The position numbers were made by a program, and so were the translations under genes. DNA of 64,000 nt from Streptomyces spectabilis (lineage in GTDB: Bacteria > Actinomycetota > Actinomycetes > Streptomycetales > Streptomycetaceae): assembly GCF_008704795.1 (NCBI RefSeq), contig NZ_CP023690.1, positions 7,140,501 through 7,204,500 on the forward strand. The letters are read 5' to 3'. This document shows, in pieces, positions 61,639 through 64,000 of the stretch. Position 1 is the stretch's first letter. Every line of letters begins with the position of its first letter. The notes below the pieces were generated by a model. That model ran no database searches. It saw only the letters and a program-made list of their open reading frames with translations, and was not told the origin of the DNA.

Positions 61639-61672
61639 CGACGGGGTTCAGGCGAGCCAGGAGCAGGGTGTC

Positions 61673-62602
61673 ATGCATCGGAAAAAGTACCCGTTCATCG
61701 TGGGATTCCTCGTCCTTCCCGTCGGGCTCTACCTCCTGCTGGTGATCTGGCCCTACATCCAGACCATCAGCTACTCGTTCACCGACTGGAGCGGCGCCTC
61801 CCAGAACTTCGGTTTCGTCGGGTTCGACAACTACAAGGACCTGGCCGACGACGACGTCTTCCTGAAGGCGCTCCGGCACAACGCCCTGCTCCTGGTCCTC
61901 GTACCGACCCTGACCATCCTGCTCTCGCTGTTCTTCGCCTTCATGGTGAACGTCGGCGGGCGGGGCGGCGCGGGCGGCGTCTCCGGCGTGAAGGGCTCCG
62001 GTTTCTACCGGATCGTCTTCTTCTTCCCGCAGGTCCTGTCCGTCGCGATCCTCGCCATCCTCTTCAAGGCGGTGTACCGGGGCGACGACTCGGGCCTGAT
62101 CAACGGCAGCCTCCAGGCCGTCGGGCTCGGCGACAAGAACAACCCGACGGAGTGGCTGAACGACCCCGACCTGGTCCTGTGGTGCATCGTCTTCGTGATG
62201 ATCTGGGCCGGGGCCGGCTTCTACATGGTCCTCTTCTCCGCCGCCATGCAGTCCATCCCGAAGGACATCTACGAGGCCGCGCTCCTCGACGGCGCCGGGC
62301 GGGTCCAGACCTTCTTCCGGGTCACGCTCCCGCTGCTCTGGGAGACCATCCAGACGGCCTGGGTGTTCCTCGCGATCCTCTCCATGGACGCGTTCCTGCT
62401 GATCTCCACGCTCACCTCGCAGGACTTCGGCGGCGGCCCCGACCACAGCAGCGAGGTCATCTCGACGTACCTGATGCGCAACTTCCAGACGTACAGCAAG
62501 AGCGGCTACGCCTGCGCCATGGGCGTCGTGATGCTGCTGCTCACCCTGATCGTGTCCATCGTCACGCTGCGGCTCAGCCGCCGCGAGCGCATCGAGTACT
62601 AG
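61673..62602 (+). CDS. ngcF: Aminosugar ABC transporter permease
   Basis: 309 aa, six predicted TM segments. The EAA loop EAALLDGAGRVQTFFRVTLP contacts the ATPase. A periplasmic insertion follows TM2. Lies 34 bp after ngcE and 15 bp before ngcG, so one operon. Confidence 0.9.
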   Translation: MHRKKYPFIVGFLVLPVGLYLLLVIWPYIQTISYSFTDWSGASQNFGFVGFDNYKDLADDDVFLKALRHNALLLVLVPTLTILLSLFFAFMVNVGGRGGAGGVSGVKGSGFYRIVFFFPQVLSVAILAILFKAVYRGDDSGLINGSLQAVGLGDKNNPTEWLNDPDLVLWCIVFVMIWAGAGFYMVLFSAAMQSIPKDIYEAALLDGAGRVQTFFRVTLPLLWETIQTAWVFLAILSMDAFLLISTLTSQDFGGGPDHSSEVISTYLMRNFQTYSKSGYACAMGVVMLLLTLIVSIVTLRLSRRERIEY

Positions 62603-62617
62603 GGAGGCGCGAGCGAC

Positions 62618-63550
62618 ATGACGGCTCCCGCGACGCAACCCCCCGTCACCAAGGCCGCCCTGCCCGGGCAGCGCGGCGGCGGACGCGGCGGCCCCGGCCG
62701 CCGCGACGGGATGGAGGGCAAGACCCTCAACGCCTTCTCGCACGGCTTCCTGGTCCTGTGGGCGATCATGATCGTCCTGCCGCTCTTCTGGATCCTGCTC
62801 GGCAACTTCAAGACCGACTCGCAGATCAAGTCCAGCGCCTGGACCTGGCCGACGGAGTGGACCTTCGACGCCTTCCAGCGCGGCTGGGAGAAGGGCGTGG
62901 GCGACTACCTGCTCAACACCCTCATCGTGATGATCTTCTCGGTCCCGCTCACGATGCTGCTCGGCGCCATGGCGGCCTATGTCCTGGCCCGCTACGAGTT
63001 CGTCGGCAACCGGTTCCTGTACTACTTCTTCGTCGCCGGGTCGATGTTCCCGGTGTTCCTCGCGCTCGTCCCGCTGTACTTCATGGTCGACCGCCTGGGC
63101 ATGCTGAACACGTACCAAGGGCTGATCCTCGTGTACGTGGCGTACTCGCTGCCCTTCACCGTGTTCTATCTGTACTCGTTCTTCCGGACGCTGCCCACGG
63201 CCGTGCACGAGGCGGCGGTGATCGACGGCGCCTCGCACACCCGGGTGTTCTTCCAGATCATGGTGCCGATGGCCAAGCCCGGCCTGATCAGCGTCGGGAT
63301 CTTCAACGTGCTCGGCCAGTGGAACCAGTACATCCTGCCGCTGACCCTCATGCAGAAGCAGAGCGGCGGCGACGCGGACCGCTCGATGCTCGCCCAGGGC
63401 CTGGTGAGCCTGATGAACCAGGGGAACTACGAGACCGACCTGCCCGCCCTGTACGCGGGCATGACGATCTCCATGATCCCGGTGTTCGTCGTCTACGTGT
63501 CCTTCCAGCGGCAGGTGCAGTCGGGCCTCACGGTGGCCACCCTCAAATGA
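62618..63550 (+). CDS. ngcG: Aminosugar ABC transporter permease
   Basis: 310 aa, six TM segments after a Gly/Arg-rich cytosolic N-terminus. EAA loop EAAVIDGASHTRVFFQIMVP. Ribosome site GGGAGG at 62603-62608. Second permease of the NgcEFG importer. A weak GCCCCG/CGGGGC hairpin (63593-63613) may end the transcript. Confidence 0.9.
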   Translation: MTAPATQPPVTKAALPGQRGGGRGGPGRRDGMEGKTLNAFSHGFLVLWAIMIVLPLFWILLGNFKTDSQIKSSAWTWPTEWTFDAFQRGWEKGVGDYLLNTLIVMIFSVPLTMLLGAMAAYVLARYEFVGNRFLYYFFVAGSMFPVFLALVPLYFMVDRLGMLNTYQGLILVYVAYSLPFTVFYLYSFFRTLPTAVHEAAVIDGASHTRVFFQIMVPMAKPGLISVGIFNVLGQWNQYILPLTLMQKQSGGDADRSMLAQGLVSLMNQGNYETDLPALYAGMTISMIPVFVVYVSFQRQVQSGLTVATLK

Positions 63551-63798
63551 GCCCCGGCGCCCGGCGGCGTCAACCCATCAAGTGAAGACGGTGCCCCGTG
63601 CGCGGGCCGGGGCCGGACGGAGGGGTGTGACCTCGGCGTCCGGTCACGGCCCGCTCGCGTACCCTCGACAGGCGCCCTGAGCAGCCCTGGATTTCCGTCA
63701 AGGACTTGACTGAGGTAACACCTTCAGCAGAGCTTGGAGTTCACAACTTGTACGGGCGGCGAGGGAGCCGTCCGCCATAGGCGGGAGTGGATGAGTCG

Positions 63799-64000
63799 AT
63801 GGAGACTCCGGGGTCGCAGTCGTCACTGCACCGAGCAAACCTCGAGCGGGTCGTGCGCGCGGTACGGCTCGCGGGATCACTCACGCAGGCGGAGATCGCC
63901 AGGACGACGGGCCTGTCCGCCGCGACCGTGTCGAACATCGTCCGGGAGCTGAAGGACGGCGGCACCGTCGAGGTCACGCCCACGTCGGCGGGCGGCCGCC
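63799..64000 (+). CDS. rok7B7: ROK-family regulator, N-terminus only
   Basis: The first 67 codons are visible; the gene runs off the right edge. The N-terminal winged HTH is RVVRAVRLAGSLTQ, EIARTTGLSAATVSNIVREL, as in NagC/Mlc-type ROK repressors. Position directly after ngcEFG matches rok7B7 (SCO6008), known to control xylose use and carbon catabolite repression. GTG 63787 is an in-frame alternative start. A CTGAGGT...ACCTTCAG near-dyad at 63710-63727 in the leader may be its operator. Confidence 0.82.
   Translation, partial: METPGSQSSLHRANLERVVRAVRLAGSLTQAEIARTTGLSAATVSNIVRELKDGGTVEVTPTSAGGR

Overview
The window is high-GC actinomycete DNA, almost certainly a Streptomyces chromosome. Supporting signs are the third-position GC bias, many GTG starts, XRE-DUF5753/DUF397/HATPase regulatory sets, an ECF41 sigma factor, and a block (HTH-MurA, acnA, ngcEFG, ROK regulator) whose order I recall from the S. 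coelicolor SCO5998-SCO6008 region. No tRNA, rRNA, CRISPR array or IS element was recognised.

Layout. (1) 1-902: partial FG-GAP lipoprotein. (2) About 1.07-33.2 kb: an accessory, defence-rich island. It holds four modules. (a) A minus-strand operon 12230->1069: AAA/ABC-type ATPase, DUF4276 TOPRIM-like protein, a 2308-aa DUF1998-type helicase with a nuclease-like C-terminal region, and a UvrD-type helicase with an N-terminal RelE-like domain. (b) A minus-strand EACC1-like membrane protein translationally coupled to a caspase-SF1 helicase fusion (17813->13525). (c) A minus-strand operon 29853->19610: unknown helical protein, Ser/Thr kinase, SNF2-type helicase, and a 1724-aa adenine DNA methyltransferase. 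(d) A plus-strand McrBC pair (30055-33158). Between them lie a beta-family gene interrupted by one in-frame TGA (12460-13506) and a HATPase / XRE-DUF5753 / DUF397 regulatory set (17918-19559).

(3) 33.4-38.2 kb: core genes, an HTH-fused MurA paralogue and aconitase acnA. Matching ATCTC-N6-GAGAT palindromes lie upstream of both genes, and iron-box-like sites lie before acnA. (4) 38.2-48 kb: FAD monooxygenase with an iron-box-like site, MerR regulator, triple-repeat secreted protein, two small membrane proteins, VOC protein, ChrR-type cupin divergent from a GlxA-type regulator, HEAT-repeat protein with its partner, and a second XRE/DUF397/HATPase set. (5) 48-57.8 kb: secreted GH92 mannosidase, ECF41 sigma factor divergent from its COE-type partner, a beta-lactamase-fold hydrolase, a Tap-like peptidase and a small membrane protein. 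(6) 57.9-59.8 kb: NarL-type two-component system. (7) 60.2-63.6 kb: NgcEFG aminosugar importer, followed by the 5' end of a ROK regulator at the right edge.

The genes in (2) look like stacked anti-phage modules: DNA modification, helicase-nucleases, a caspase effector and modification-dependent restriction, each transcribed separately. I did not recognise modules (a) and (c) as complete copies of any named system. They are the best candidates for undescribed defence systems in this window.
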